Shown here piece after piece: positions 1 through 8,631 of a DNA stretch of 64,000 bases (positions are counted from its first letter, which is position 1; every line of letters starts with the position of its first letter). The position numbers and the translations under genes are program-made. Below the pieces are notes generated by a model that was not told the DNA's origin, did no database searches, and saw only the letters and a list, made by a program, of their open reading frames with translations. This DNA is from Pustulibacterium marinum (GTDB lineage Bacteria > Bacteroidota > Bacteroidia > Flavobacteriales > Flavobacteriaceae): positions 118,715 to 182,714 of the forward strand of contig NZ_FPBK01000007.1 of NCBI RefSeq assembly GCF_900116665.1. Reading direction: 5' to 3'.

Positions 1-397
1 CATCAGAATCGGCATGAACAAAGATTTTGATGTCAAACATATCTCTAATTTCAGGATGGGTAAGAATCAAAATACCTTCTACAATCATCACTTTTCTTGG
101 ATGGGTAAGTATGGTGTCCTTTGTTCGATTGTGTTTTACAAAAGAATAAACTGGTTGTTCTACGCTTTCGCCATTTTTTAACGCCATTAGGTGTTTTCCA
201 AGTAAATCAAAATCAATAGCTCTAGGATGATCAAAATTAATTTTGGTACGCTCTTCATAAGAAAGATGCGACGTATCTTGATAATATGAATCTTGCGAAA
301 TAACGCCTACTTCATCATCTGGTAGTTCATTAATAATTTGGTTTACTACCGTGGTTTTACCACATCCTGTTCCTCCGGCAAGTCCTATAATTAGCAT
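1..397 (-). CDS. udk: Uridine kinase, 3' part outside the window
   Basis: Uridine/cytidine kinase of pyrimidine salvage, a cytosolic enzyme that makes UMP or CMP. Reading leftward from the ATG at 397-395, 132 codons are visible before the window edge cuts the gene. Seen directly: a P-loop GGTGCGKTT at about residues 8-16, then SQDSYY, NFDHPRA and IVEGIL, in the order expected for the uridine kinase/phosphoribulokinase family. The start sits directly ahead of MLIIGLAGGTG, the usual N-terminus. The gene lies tail-to-tail with nothing in the window and is followed upstream by the exporter on the same strand. Family assignment is firm; the C-terminal third cannot be checked. Confidence 0.93.
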   Translation of the reverse strand, partial: MLIIGLAGGTGCGKTTVVNQIINELPDDEVGVISQDSYYQDTSHLSYEERTKINFDHPRAIDFDLLGKHLMALKNGESVEQPVYSFVKHNRTKDTILTHPRKVMIVEGILILTHPEIRDMFDIKIFVHADSD

Positions 398-425
398 TTT
401 GTAACAACCTTGATTAAAATTGCTA

Positions 426-433
426 CAAAAATA
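426..433 (-). promoter_or_regulatory. Candidate -7 element upstream of udk
   Basis: On the minus strand this reads TATTTTTG, an exact match to the Bacteroidota -7 consensus TAnnTTTG, 29 bp upstream of the udk start. No convincing -33 TTG was found at the usual spacing, so this is a half-supported promoter. Confidence 0.35.
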
Positions 434-476
434 TAAATTAGCACTTATTAAAGAGGGTTCATGCGTTTAATTTTAT

Positions 477-1706
477 CTACAATCCGCTTTTATAATTTTT
501 TACTTTCTTATTATACCTTACAAACAACAGAGCGCTAATGATGTAAAGAACAAAACAGATGGCAGCTAGAGGTACGGCAGACTTTAGTTGCAAACTACTT
601 ATGATAAATGAAACCAAAGCACCCGATATCATTTTGATACTTCCCACAAGGGCAGATGCTCTACCGGCTCTTTTAGAAAAAGCGTTTAAAGATAAAGTGG
701 TACAATTTGGATTTTGAAACCCAAGGAAAAGCATCATGAAAAATAATGTGATGAACGTTACGTAAAAATTGTTGATTGTTAACGTATTGATCAATAACAA
801 TAACGAAACTCCTATTAGAATAAAACTAATACGTACGCTAAGATCTAAAACAGATATTCTTTTGATGACAAATCTATTGAGCTGTGTTCCTGCAATGAGT
901 CCTGCAGCATTAATTCCTACCAAATAACCAAAATCTTCTATATGATAAACATCTTGAAACAATACGGCCGCATCAGAAATGTAGGCGAACATAGCGCCAA
1001 TGGTTAATCCGCCGGCAACAGAAAAGGTGAAAAATTCAGGATGACGAAAAATATCAAAATATTTTCTTGAAACACTTCCTAGCCCTAAACTTATCTTTGG
1101 ATTTGGTTGACTGCTTTCCGGAAGAAATAAATACACATTGACGAGCATAATGATAGCAAATATGATCAAAAACAAGAAAATAGTTTCCCATGAAAAATGG
1201 TTTACAACAATTCCGCCAACCCAAGGCGCAACTATTGGAGCGCCACCCATGATAAGCATAAGGAAAGACATGGCTCTGGCAACTTCCATACTGTTTCCAA
1301 AAATGTCTCTCACAATTGCTTTTGAAGAAACCATTCCGGCAGAAGCTCCCAAGGCCAAGAAAAACCTCGCTACAATCAATGAAATAAGGTTAGGAGAAAA
1401 GTAGCAACCAACCGCCGCAACAATGTAAATAACGAGTCCTATAAGTTGAGGAACTCGCCTCCCATATTTGTCCATCACAGGACCATACAGTAATTGTCCC
1501 AAAGAAATACCTATAAAATAACTAGTTAGTGAAAGTTCTACAGCATGTTTGGTTGTATGAAAATCATCGGCAATACTTTGAAATGCTTGTAAATACATAT
1601 CAATAGAAAAGGGGCCAAGAGCTATAAGAGTGCCTAGAACAAGTAAAATTACAGTGTGGTTTTCTGTACTTACAATAGATTTAGATTTGGTAGTGGATTG
1701 CATCAT
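477..1706 (-). CDS. MFS drug exporter, Bcr/CflA type
   Basis: Inner-membrane proton-driven efflux pump of the DHA1 group (Bcr/CflA subfamily); the substrate cannot be predicted. The protein is 409 residues, normal for a 12-helix MFS carrier. Seen: LGPFSIDMYLQAF in helix 1, which is typical of Bcr/CflA proteins, and motif A GQLLYGPVMDKYGRR after helix 2. Hydrophobic segments continue to a basic tail (NKKVKNYKS). Two adjacent Met codons (1706 and 1703) could each be the start. It is a single gene, transcribed toward udk with a 79-bp gap, so co-transcription is possible. Subfamily call is good; the role in resistance is inference. Confidence 0.85.
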   Translation of the reverse strand: MMQSTTKSKSIVSTENHTVILLVLGTLIALGPFSIDMYLQAFQSIADDFHTTKHAVELSLTSYFIGISLGQLLYGPVMDKYGRRVPQLIGLVIYIVAAVGCYFSPNLISLIVARFFLALGASAGMVSSKAIVRDIFGNSMEVARAMSFLMLIMGGAPIVAPWVGGIVVNHFSWETIFLFLIIFAIIMLVNVYLFLPESSQPNPKISLGLGSVSRKYFDIFRHPEFFTFSVAGGLTIGAMFAYISDAAVLFQDVYHIEDFGYLVGINAAGLIAGTQLNRFVIKRISVLDLSVRISFILIGVSLLLLINTLTINNFYVTFITLFFMMLFLGFQNPNCTTLSLNAFSKRAGRASALVGSIKMISGALVSFIISSLQLKSAVPLAAICFVLYIISALLFVRYNKKVKNYKSGL

Positions 1707-1901
1707 TTTGCAAAAATCGAAATAATGTTTCGTTTTGAAGTATAGACTAACGTCTTTAACTAAGAATTAATACTACAACCTTTTCATTGTAAAAGAGTTT
1801 ATATATGTCTAATTCAATTTAATTCTTTGGTAATGAAATAGATATTGTGATGTTTTGAAATCGAAATGAAACATGAAGAAAATAAATTTTTAAAAAAACT
1901 G

Positions 1902-1931
1902 TTGCATGTTTCAAACCTATGCTTATATTTG
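1902..1931 (+). promoter_or_regulatory. Promoter of tRNA-Pro
   Basis: TTG at 1902-1904, a 19-bp spacer, then TATATTTG at 1924-1931: a full match to the Bacteroidota sigma-A pattern. Transcription would start near 1937, about 30 bp before the mature tRNA. The same arrangement precedes tRNA-His at 52555. Confidence 0.72.
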
Positions 1932-1965
1932 CACCCGCTAATGCAAAAACATTTATGTTTTTCTG

Positions 1966-2040
1966 CGGGGTGTAGCGTAGCCCGGTTATCGCGCCTGCTT
2001 TGGGAGCAGGAGGTCGCAGGTTCGAATCCTGCCACCCCGA
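1966..2040 (+). tRNA. tRNA-Pro (anticodon TGG)
   Basis: Cloverleaf readable by eye. Acceptor CGGGGTG (1966-1972) pairs with CACCCCG (2033-2039), discriminator A at 2040. Anticodon stem CCTGC/GCAGG (1994-1998/2006-2010) holds the loop TTTGGGA with anticodon TGG at 2001-2003. T arm GCAGG-TTCGAAT-CCTGC spans 2016-2032. CCA is not encoded. A tyrosine recombinase gene follows, so the 3' end of this tRNA is the natural candidate attachment site for the island. Confidence 0.96.
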
Positions 2041-2075
2041 CAAAGTAATATTTTTTGATGTTACTTGAAGGTATA

Positions 2076-2127
2076 AGAGATTGATATTCAATATTTTAAT
2101 AAAATTTGATATCAACCTCTTTTTTTT
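2076..2127 (+). terminator. Imperfect hairpin with T-tract after tRNA-Pro
   Basis: AGAGATTGATATTCAA (from 2076) can pair with TTTGATATCAACCTCT (ending at 2120), with one mismatch and one bulge. A run of T follows (2119-2127). It probably ends the tRNA-Pro transcript. Confidence 0.55.
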
Positions 2128-2165
2128 GATATCATATCAAAATAGGGGGGTAAAGCGACCTATAC

Positions 2166-2228
2166 GGTTACCTATTCGGTTACCTAATTTTTACTTACCT
2201 TAGTCTTGTAACCCGTTGGTTTACCTTG
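2166..2228 (+). repeat. Short direct repeats ahead of the integrase
   Basis: GGTTACCTA occurs at 2166-2174 and 2178-2186 (12 bp apart). Related TTACCTTA is at 2195-2202 and GGTTTACCTTG at 2218-2228. Four similar motifs in 63 bp between a tRNA attachment candidate and an integrase start are what arm-type binding sites of a tyrosine recombinase look like. The repeats are seen; the function is inferred. They could also be operators for the integrase promoter. Confidence 0.45.
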
Positions 2229-2267
2229 ATTTGACTTTCGTTTCATTAACTTTTAAAACGGAAGCAT

Positions 2268-3488
2268 ATGCAAACTTTCAAAACATTTACAATTCTGTTT
2301 TGGATTAACAAATCCAAAAAAAGGAACGACGACGCACCTATCTATGCAAGGGTGACAGTAGCGAGTAAACGCATCGAAATCAGTCTTAAACGTTTTATTC
2401 CAATAGATTCATGGGATCCTGTGAATAACTGCGTCAAAGGAAAAACAAACAAGAGTAAGGAGATTAATCTGTACCTCGATCGGGTAAAATCGAAGTTATT
2501 TGCATGTTATACAGAACTGCAAATGGGTACAGGTGAAGTGACCGCAGCGCGCTTGAAAGCCTTGTATTTAGGGGAAAACCCGGATGAGAAGACCTTATTG
2601 AATATTGTAGAATATCATAATAAGGAGATGGTGGCGGTATTGAAACCGGGTACCATGAAAAACTATAGAACCACCGAGGTCTACATTCGAAAATACCTAC
2701 AGGAGCGATTGGAGGTTCAAGATCTGGAACTAAAGCGTGTAAATTTTAAATTTATTATCGAATTTGAACGATTCTTAAGAGGTTCGAATCCGGCAACTAG
2801 ACAAGCAATTACCAACAATGGGGTGATGAAACATATGGAGCGTTTAAAGAAAATGCTCAATCTAGCCATTAAATTGGAATGGATGCTGCGAAATCCTTTT
2901 GATCAGTACAAAATGAAATTTGAGGAGTACGACCGTAGTTTTTTAACTGAAAAAGAATTGCGGAAACTGGAGCGAAAGGAATTTGAACGCCAAACGTTAG
3001 AAAAAGTAAAAGACGTGTTTCTTTTTTGTTGTTATACAGGATTGGCGTATGTAGATGTCAAAGATTTATCCTATAACCAACTTGTCAAAGGAATTGATGG
3101 AAATGTTTGGATTCAAAGAAAGCGTACCAAAACTAAGAAATCGATACGTATACCTTTGTTGCCACCTGCCAAAGAGATTCTAAAAAAATACAAGCAACAA
3201 AAAGTACATTGGAAGGAAACGGATAAGGTTTTGCCGGTGTACAGCAATCAAAAGACAAATAAGTATCTGAAAGAGATTATAAGAGCTTGTAAGATTAAAA
3301 AAGAGGTGTCTTTTCATGTGGCACGGCATACCTTTGCAACTACAGTAACCTTATCGAAGGGGATTCCTATGGAAACGGTGTCGAAATTGTTGGGGCATTC
3401 CAAAATGGCTACCACACAGACCTATGCTCGAGTGTTGGATACCAAACTTAGCCATGATATGCAACGGTTAATGAAGAATTATAAATAA
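2268..3488 (+). CDS. Tyrosine recombinase / integrase, Bacteroidota mobile-element type
   Basis: Site-specific recombinase that would integrate and excise the neighbouring island. It has 406 residues, with an N-terminal arm-binding domain (about 1-95), a SAM-like core-binding domain (about 105-205) and a C-terminal catalytic domain. Seen catalytic residues: H350 and R353 in HVARHTF, H377 in LLGHS, nucleophile Y386 in TQTYARV. The usual first catalytic Arg (TGLR) is replaced: the motif reads TGLAYVDV with Ala260. Bacteroidota recombinases such as IntDOT are also known to lack this Arg, so this need not mean inactivity. The gene lies 228 bp downstream of tRNA-Pro and is followed by a terminator. 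The open frame is intact, so the island may still be mobilisable. Confidence 0.92.
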   Translation: MQTFKTFTILFWINKSKKRNDDAPIYARVTVASKRIEISLKRFIPIDSWDPVNNCVKGKTNKSKEINLYLDRVKSKLFACYTELQMGTGEVTAARLKALYLGENPDEKTLLNIVEYHNKEMVAVLKPGTMKNYRTTEVYIRKYLQERLEVQDLELKRVNFKFIIEFERFLRGSNPATRQAITNNGVMKHMERLKKMLNLAIKLEWMLRNPFDQYKMKFEEYDRSFLTEKELRKLERKEFERQTLEKVKDVFLFCCYTGLAYVDVKDLSYNQLVKGIDGNVWIQRKRTKTKKSIRIPLLPPAKEILKKYKQQKVHWKETDKVLPVYSNQKTNKYLKEIIRACKIKKEVSFHVARHTFATTVTLSKGIPMETVSKLLGHSKMATTQTYARVLDTKLSHDMQRLMKNYK

Positions 3489-3578
3489 GACTTTGTCAAG
3501 CCATGGAACATAGCACCAGAGAGCTGATTTTATCCATGTTGCTTAATGCAAAGATTAAACTTATTGAAAATAAAGAAG

Positions 3579-3614
3579 AACGGCTTTAGGTATTCAACTT
3601 GAAGCCGTTTTTTT
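3579..3614 (+). terminator. Rho-independent terminator after the integrase
   Basis: AACGGCTT (3579-3586) pairs with AAGCCGTT (3602-3609), followed by seven T (3608-3614). It lies about 90 bp after the integrase stop. Confidence 0.72.
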
Positions 3615-3716
3615 AAACTAATCGCTTTGTCCTGTCGGCACTCTCAATAAACTTCCTAAATAACTTGGTGAAACATTATAGTGTTCACGTAAAAGATATA
3701 TTGAATTTCTATTTTA

Positions 3717-3744
3717 AGTCCTTCATAATGAAGGGCTATTTTTT
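3717..3744 (+). terminator. Second hairpin with T-tract
   Basis: AGTCCTTC (3717-3724) pairs with GAAGGGCT (3730-3737), 8 bp including one G-T, loop ATAAT, then ATTTTTT. No gene of the usual size ends just upstream, so it may mark a lost gene or a short transcript. Confidence 0.55.
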
Positions 3745-4260
3745 GTAATCTGTTCAAAAATAATTTCCTATATCTATACAACCTCAGGCAACTAGATTGC
3801 TGTAAGAGCTGTTTCTTTTACTTTCCAAAAAGGTGAATGGGTATTCAGAATGAGTTCACCGAATCATACATGCATATTGAAATAATGCTAACGAAGGAAT
3901 TCAGAGGGCTTTGACGTTTTGAATCCAGCCGGGGCAAAAATGGAAAGTTGAGGGATATTGATGTTACATAAAACCGTTGTGGGGACTCGTGAACAAATCA
4001 AATTGGAGGTTAGTGAATTAATGGGTATCAGGGTTTAGTTATTAAGTATTAGTATTGAATTGAATTGAAACAAACAAAGCTATTTACTTGTTATCTACTA
4101 GTGTATAACGTTATTCTCTCATATAAAAAAACTATGGAATGGTTGTAATCTCGATAGAGAAGATTATTTGAAAATGTGTTTTAAACACTTTTAAAAGATA
4201 ATAAAATTCATATCACCTTGCCGTTTTATTCATTACTTTGCATTTATAGAGACTTGAATT
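3745..4260. other. Gene-poor stretch before the fructan locus
   Basis: No reading frame of convincing length. Two tiny ATG frames are present on the plus strand: 3837-3914 (25 codons) and 3963-4040 (25 codons). Neither resembles a known protein to me. The stretch probably holds the promoter of the hybrid regulator at 4261 and residue of older insertions. A TTACTTTG at 4233-4240 resembles a -7 element with one mismatch, but no matching -33 was found. Confidence 0.4.
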
Positions 4261-7044
4261 ATGGGGAATTTACAAAGATCATATGTTTGGATATATGGCT
4301 TGATATGGGGCTGTATGATTTTGTTTATAGGTTGTAAGAATACTACTCAATCAGCTGATGATAGAACAATTCATATTGGTTTTTCACAGGCTATGACTAC
4401 GGATGAATGGCGACAACAAATGAATAAGTCCATGCGTATTGAAGCGGCTTTACATCCTGAAGTAGCTTTAGATATTCGTGATGCTCAAAACGATGTAAAT
4501 CAGCAGGTTAAAGATATAGGGAATCTTATTAAAACGAATCCTGATGTATTAATCGTTTCTCCGATAGCTTCTGAGCCCATAACTTCAGTGGTTCAAAAGG
4601 CTTATGAGCATGGTATTCCCGTACTAATAGTAGACAGGAAAATTCAAGGAGAATCATTTTCTGCATTTCTTGGTGCCGACAACATTGAGGTTGGAAGAAC
4701 GGCAGCTAATTATATTGCGGCAAATAGTACAGGATCTGGAAAAGTAATTGAAATTACAGGTCTTGAAGAGTCTTCTCCGGCATATGAACGAGCTTTGGGC
4801 TTTGCGCAAGGTTTACGAAAATATCCTGCGATTTCTATAGTTGCTACGATCCATGGCGATTGGGAAAAAACTTCTGTAAAAACTCCATTAAGAAAATTAT
4901 TTTCCGAGCGAACCGATATTGAATATGTATTTGCTCACAATGATCGAATGGCACAAGGAGCATGGGAAGTTGCTCAATCAATGGGATTAGAACACCAAAT
5001 TAAGTTTGTTGGAGTGGATGGTCTCAATACTCCAAATGGAGGAATTCAACTGGTTAAAAAAGGAAAATTAGAAGCAACAGTGTTATATCCGACAGGTGGG
5101 AATGAAGCGTTAAAATTGGCATTGGAAATTGTTCAAGGGAAGTCGTTTGCTAGGAATTATATACTAAATACGATTGTGATTAATAAAATGAATGCTGAAT
5201 TGATGGAAAATCAAATGAACAAAATTGATCAGCAGCAAGCTATCATGGATTCTCAGCAACAAGCCATACAACAACAAGAAGCAAAATATACATCTCAGAA
5301 TACACTGCTAAAACTCGTTACAGTGTTATTTCTTTTAGCTGTTGGACTAGCTGGGTATAGTATTTATTCCACACTTTTTATTAAAAAGAAAAAAAGGGAA
5401 TTGGAAAGTACCAATCAAATGGTTTTAGAACAAAAGGAGCGGTTAGAATCCGTAACGGAACAATTACAGCAGTCCCATGAGGCTATGGCTAATTTCTTTA
5501 CAGGCATGTCACATGAATTTAAAACACCTTTGACACTTATTATTGGATATACCGAAGCCTTAATGCAAAATTCAAAATTTAAAGGAATGGAAATCGTTGG
5601 AGATATACGCCAAATTTATTTTAATTCCAACCGATTATTACGTTTAATGAATCAACTTTTAGATTTCCGGAAAATTGAAGAACGATCCATACAATTGCAG
5701 GTAGCCCGTATTGAATTGGTTGAATTCACAAATAGAATCATGAAATTTTTCAAACAGGAGGCCATCAAACGAAATATTACATTCAAGTTTATATGTGATT
5801 ATGAAGCGGTATATCTACATGCAGATCGAGACTATTTAGATAAAATTTATTTCAATATGTTGTCTAATGCCTTTAAATTTACACCTAATAATGGAACTAT
5901 AACTATTGCAGTTTATAAATCCAATGCATCTGAATTAGTGTTACAATTTAAAGATACTGGAATAGGCATTCCAGAAGAGGAATTAGAAACTATTTTTCAA
6001 CCCTTCTTTCAAGCCTCTAATAATACATTAAATAGTTCCGGTATAGGATTACATTTGGTTTCTTATTATATGAAGCTACACAAAGGCTCTATAGAAGTCA
6101 ATTGTAAGCATGGAACGGAATTTAGTCTTTACTTTCCAGATGGAAGTGCTCAATTGTCTTTAAGTGAAGCCGTTTCTAAAGAATCTACAAGGGCATTAGA
6201 TATATGGGAAACTAAGGACACAGAATTAGAAGCGACTATAAAGCCATATCCAATTTCGAATCAAAAGGATACAGGATCCGAACGGTATCGATTATTAATT
6301 ATAGAGGATCATTTGGATATTGTTATTTTCTTAGAAAAACAGTTACGGGATGAATTTGATATCTATAGTTGTAATGGGACGAATGCTGAGCAACGTGCCA
6401 TGGAATTGATTCCTGATATGATTCTATGTGATGTCAATTTACCTGAACGAGATGGTTTTGAAATAAGTGCAGCAATCAAACAAGACCTACGTACTTCCCA
6501 TATACCTATTATTATATTATCTGCCTTTTCAAGTACCGAATTTATACTCAAAGGGCTGCAAGCAGGAGTCGACATGTACTTGACCAAACCTTTTAATCTT
6601 TCCATTCTCAAGCAATCTTTAGCAACGGTTTTGTACAATCGAGAAAAACTACGCTATTATTTTACACATAATCTACATAGAATCGAGGAAGGAACGCGTG
6701 AATTCGGGAGCCAAGAACAAGAGTTTTTATTGCACTTGAACCAAATAATAGAAATAAACTTTGACAATCCAGAATTTACCGTGGAAATGCTGGCGGAAAA
6801 ATTACATATTTCTCGTGTACAATTATATCGAAAAGTAAAAGCTATATTAGGGCATAGTATTAGCGATCATATGAACTATATGAAAATGGAGCGTGCAAAG
6901 AAACTTTTAAATGAGGGAAAAATGAATATTTCAGAAATTGCTTATAAGCTTGGATTTTCTTCTCCCAATTACTTTTCTACAACATTTAAAGCAAAATTTG
7001 GAATGAGTCCTAGAGAATTCCAAACAAACGCTAGGTCTTCCTGA
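4261..7044 (+). CDS. Hybrid two-component regulator with sugar-binding sensor (fructan PUL)
   Basis: One-protein signalling system that senses a sugar in the periplasm and activates the downstream PUL. Domain order in 927 residues: N-terminal hydrophobic segment ending LFIGC; periplasmic-binding-protein/LacI-type sensor (about 35-320); Gln-rich linker; membrane helix (about 350-370); HisKA with phosphoacceptor H418 in SHEFKTP; ATPase domain with NMLSNAFKFTPN, DTGIGIP and GIGLHL; receiver with acidic D683 and phosphoacceptor D724 (CDVNLP) and TKPF; C-terminal AraC-type double helix-turn-helix (about 820-927). Known family: hybrid regulators with this sensor type include BT1754 of Bacteroides thetaiotaomicron, which binds fructose. 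The GH32 and fructokinase neighbours support fructose as ligand here (inference). All key residues look intact. Confidence 0.92.
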   Translation: MGNLQRSYVWIYGLIWGCMILFIGCKNTTQSADDRTIHIGFSQAMTTDEWRQQMNKSMRIEAALHPEVALDIRDAQNDVNQQVKDIGNLIKTNPDVLIVSPIASEPITSVVQKAYEHGIPVLIVDRKIQGESFSAFLGADNIEVGRTAANYIAANSTGSGKVIEITGLEESSPAYERALGFAQGLRKYPAISIVATIHGDWEKTSVKTPLRKLFSERTDIEYVFAHNDRMAQGAWEVAQSMGLEHQIKFVGVDGLNTPNGGIQLVKKGKLEATVLYPTGGNEALKLALEIVQGKSFARNYILNTIVINKMNAELMENQMNKIDQQQAIMDSQQQAIQQQEAKYTSQNTLLKLVTVLFLLAVGLAGYSIYSTLFIKKKKRELESTNQMVLEQKERLESVTEQLQQSHEAMANFFTGMSHEFKTPLTLIIGYTEALMQNSKFKGMEIVGDIRQIYFNSNRLLRLMNQLLDFRKIEERSIQLQVARIELVEFTNRIMKFFKQEAIKRNITFKFICDYEAVYLHADRDYLDKIYFNMLSNAFKFTPNNGTITIAVYKSNASELVLQFKDTGIGIPEEELETIFQPFFQASNNTLNSSGIGLHLVSYYMKLHKGSIEVNCKHGTEFSLYFPDGSAQLSLSEAVSKESTRALDIWETKDTELEATIKPYPISNQKDTGSERYRLLIIEDHLDIVIFLEKQLRDEFDIYSCNGTNAEQRAMELIPDMILCDVNLPERDGFEISAAIKQDLRTSHIPIIILSAFSSTEFILKGLQAGVDMYLTKPFNLSILKQSLATVLYNREKLRYYFTHNLHRIEEGTREFGSQEQEFLLHLNQIIEINFDNPEFTVEMLAEKLHISRVQLYRKVKAILGHSISDHMNYMKMERAKKLLNEGKMNISEIAYKLGFSSPNYFSTTFKAKFGMSPREFQTNARSS

Positions 7045-7052
7045 TTTATTCA

Positions 7053-7102
7053 TGTAACAATATTATAAGTAATGTTACACAACTATAACTATAACGTTTT
7101 CG
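7053..7102. promoter_or_regulatory. Inverted repeat and repeated ACTATAAC motif upstream of the sugar importer
   Basis: TGTAACA (7053-7059) and TGTTACA (7073-7079) form a 7-bp inverted repeat with no T-tract. Next come two ACTATAAC units (7082-7095). AACTATAACGTTTTCG (7087-7102) recurs with one mismatch at 8640-8655, inside the first codons of the GH32 gene. Position between regulator and regulated operon suggests operator sites for the AraC domain of the hybrid regulator (inference). Confidence 0.4.
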
Positions 7103-7256
7103 TTTATTTGATATTTTATTCTTATTTTATTGATTTTCAATGTTTTATATGTAAATTAAGAGATGCTTAACATTTCCGTATTTAATTGAAACATTCTCAA
7201 TAAAGAGGTTGTTTTTTTAAGGATATATTGCATATGAATTTTTAAATCAATCATTA

Positions 7257-8615
7257 ATGAATAAATTATATGCATGGTCTGTGAGTGCCGCTTTAGCAGG
7301 ATTCTTATTTGGTTTTGATACGGTTGTTATTTCAGGTGCCGATCAACAACTACAAGAATTGTGGAATACTTCTGATACCTTTCATGGTATGGTGGTTATG
7401 GGAATGGCACTTTGGGGAACCGTACTTGGTGCCTTAACGGGAAGTTACCCAACCAATCGATGGGGCCGTAAAAATACGTTGTTAATTATTGGAATTTTAT
7501 ACCTAGTTTCAGCCTTAGGATCTGGATTGGCCACAGATCCATATATATTTGCTTTTTTTAGATTTATTGGAGGGCTAGGAGTAGGGGCTTCAACGATTGC
7601 GGCACCTGCCTATGTTTCCGAAATTGCCCCCCCTGAAAAGAGAGGATTTTTAGTCTCTTTATATCAATTCAATATTGTACTAGGTATTTTAATAGCTTTT
7701 TTATCCAATTATTTACTGCGAAATGTAGGTTCCGAACCTTGGAGATGGATGGTTGGTATTGAAGCTGTTCCAGCGCTTCTATATTGTTTGTTCATTTTTT
7801 TAATTCCAAGAAGTCCCCGTTGGTTGATCTCTAAGGCGCGATTGCAGGAAGCAAGGAAAGTATTGGGATCTTATTTGCAGGAAGATGAAATAGAAAAACG
7901 GATGCTTTATATGCAAACGAAAAACGATGGCTATGATATTAAAGAATCGATTTTTTATAAAAAATATCGTTTTCCTTTACTGTTAGCTTTTTTAATAGCT
8001 TTTTTCAATCAACTCAGCGGAATTAATGCTTTGTTATATTATGCTCCTCGTATTTTTGAAACGGCTGGATTAGGGGAAAGCACCTCATTGTTAAGTAGTA
8101 TTGGTGTGGGTTTGGTTAATCTAATCTTCACGATGTTGGGAGTGTATCTTATTGATAAAGCTGGACGTAAGCAGTTACTCATTATAGGATCTATTGGATA
8201 TATTATATCATTGAGTTTGGTCTCCATGGCATTTCTTTACCATTGGGGAGGACTCTGGGTACCCATTTTTCTATTTTTATTTATTGCTTCACATGCCATC
8301 GGGCAAGGGGCTATTATTTGGGTATTCATTTCAGAAATTTTTCCGAATCATTTACGAGCTTCTGGACAAGCTTTTGGGAGTTCGACGCATTGGGTATTGG
8401 CTGCCATTATTCCTTCGTTAATTCCTCTCCTGTTCAGTACTGTAGGACCCGCGATGGTCTTTGGATTTTTCGCGATCATGATGGTACTTCAATTATTCTT
8501 TGCCATTTTTATGATGCCGGAAACGAAAGGAAAATCATTGGAGGATCTCAGTGAAGAACTAGCTCCAGGAAAACGGACTATGATAAAAAAAAAAGTAATT
8601 ATTAATAATCAATAA
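7257..8615 (+). CDS. MFS sugar importer, sugar-porter family
   Basis: Inner-membrane carrier, here most likely for fructose released in the periplasm. It has 452 residues and about 12 hydrophobic segments. Sugar-porter signatures seen: RWGRKNTL after helix 2, PRSPRWLIS before the central loop, the helix-7 block FFNQLSGINALLYYAP, DKAGRKQL, and PETKGKSLED at the end. It is the first gene of the fructan operon, 16 bp ahead of the exo-GH32 gene. A comparable importer sits in the B. thetaiotaomicron levan locus. The family is certain; the substrate is from context. Confidence 0.9.
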   Translation: MNKLYAWSVSAALAGFLFGFDTVVISGADQQLQELWNTSDTFHGMVVMGMALWGTVLGALTGSYPTNRWGRKNTLLIIGILYLVSALGSGLATDPYIFAFFRFIGGLGVGASTIAAPAYVSEIAPPEKRGFLVSLYQFNIVLGILIAFLSNYLLRNVGSEPWRWMVGIEAVPALLYCLFIFLIPRSPRWLISKARLQEARKVLGSYLQEDEIEKRMLYMQTKNDGYDIKESIFYKKYRFPLLLAFLIAFFNQLSGINALLYYAPRIFETAGLGESTSLLSSIGVGLVNLIFTMLGVYLIDKAGRKQLLIIGSIGYIISLSLVSMAFLYHWGGLWVPIFLFLFIASHAIGQGAIIWVFISEIFPNHLRASGQAFGSSTHWVLAAIIPSLIPLLFSTVGPAMVFGFFAIMMVLQLFFAIFMMPETKGKSLEDLSEELAPGKRTMIKKKVIINNQ

Positions 8616-8631
8616 ATTATATAAACTATTT

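Noticed and set aside
1138..1404. 88-codon plus-strand frame inside the exporter gene
   Set aside because: Shadow of the real minus-strand gene; low-complexity composition.
1814..2115. Leftward open frames containing AGFEPATSCSQSRRDN and WQDSNLRPPAPKAGAIT
   Set aside because: They are antisense translations of tRNA-Pro, a common false gene call.
3837..4040. Two 25-codon frames ahead of the hybrid regulator
   Set aside because: Too short, without recognisable similarity or ribosome sites.
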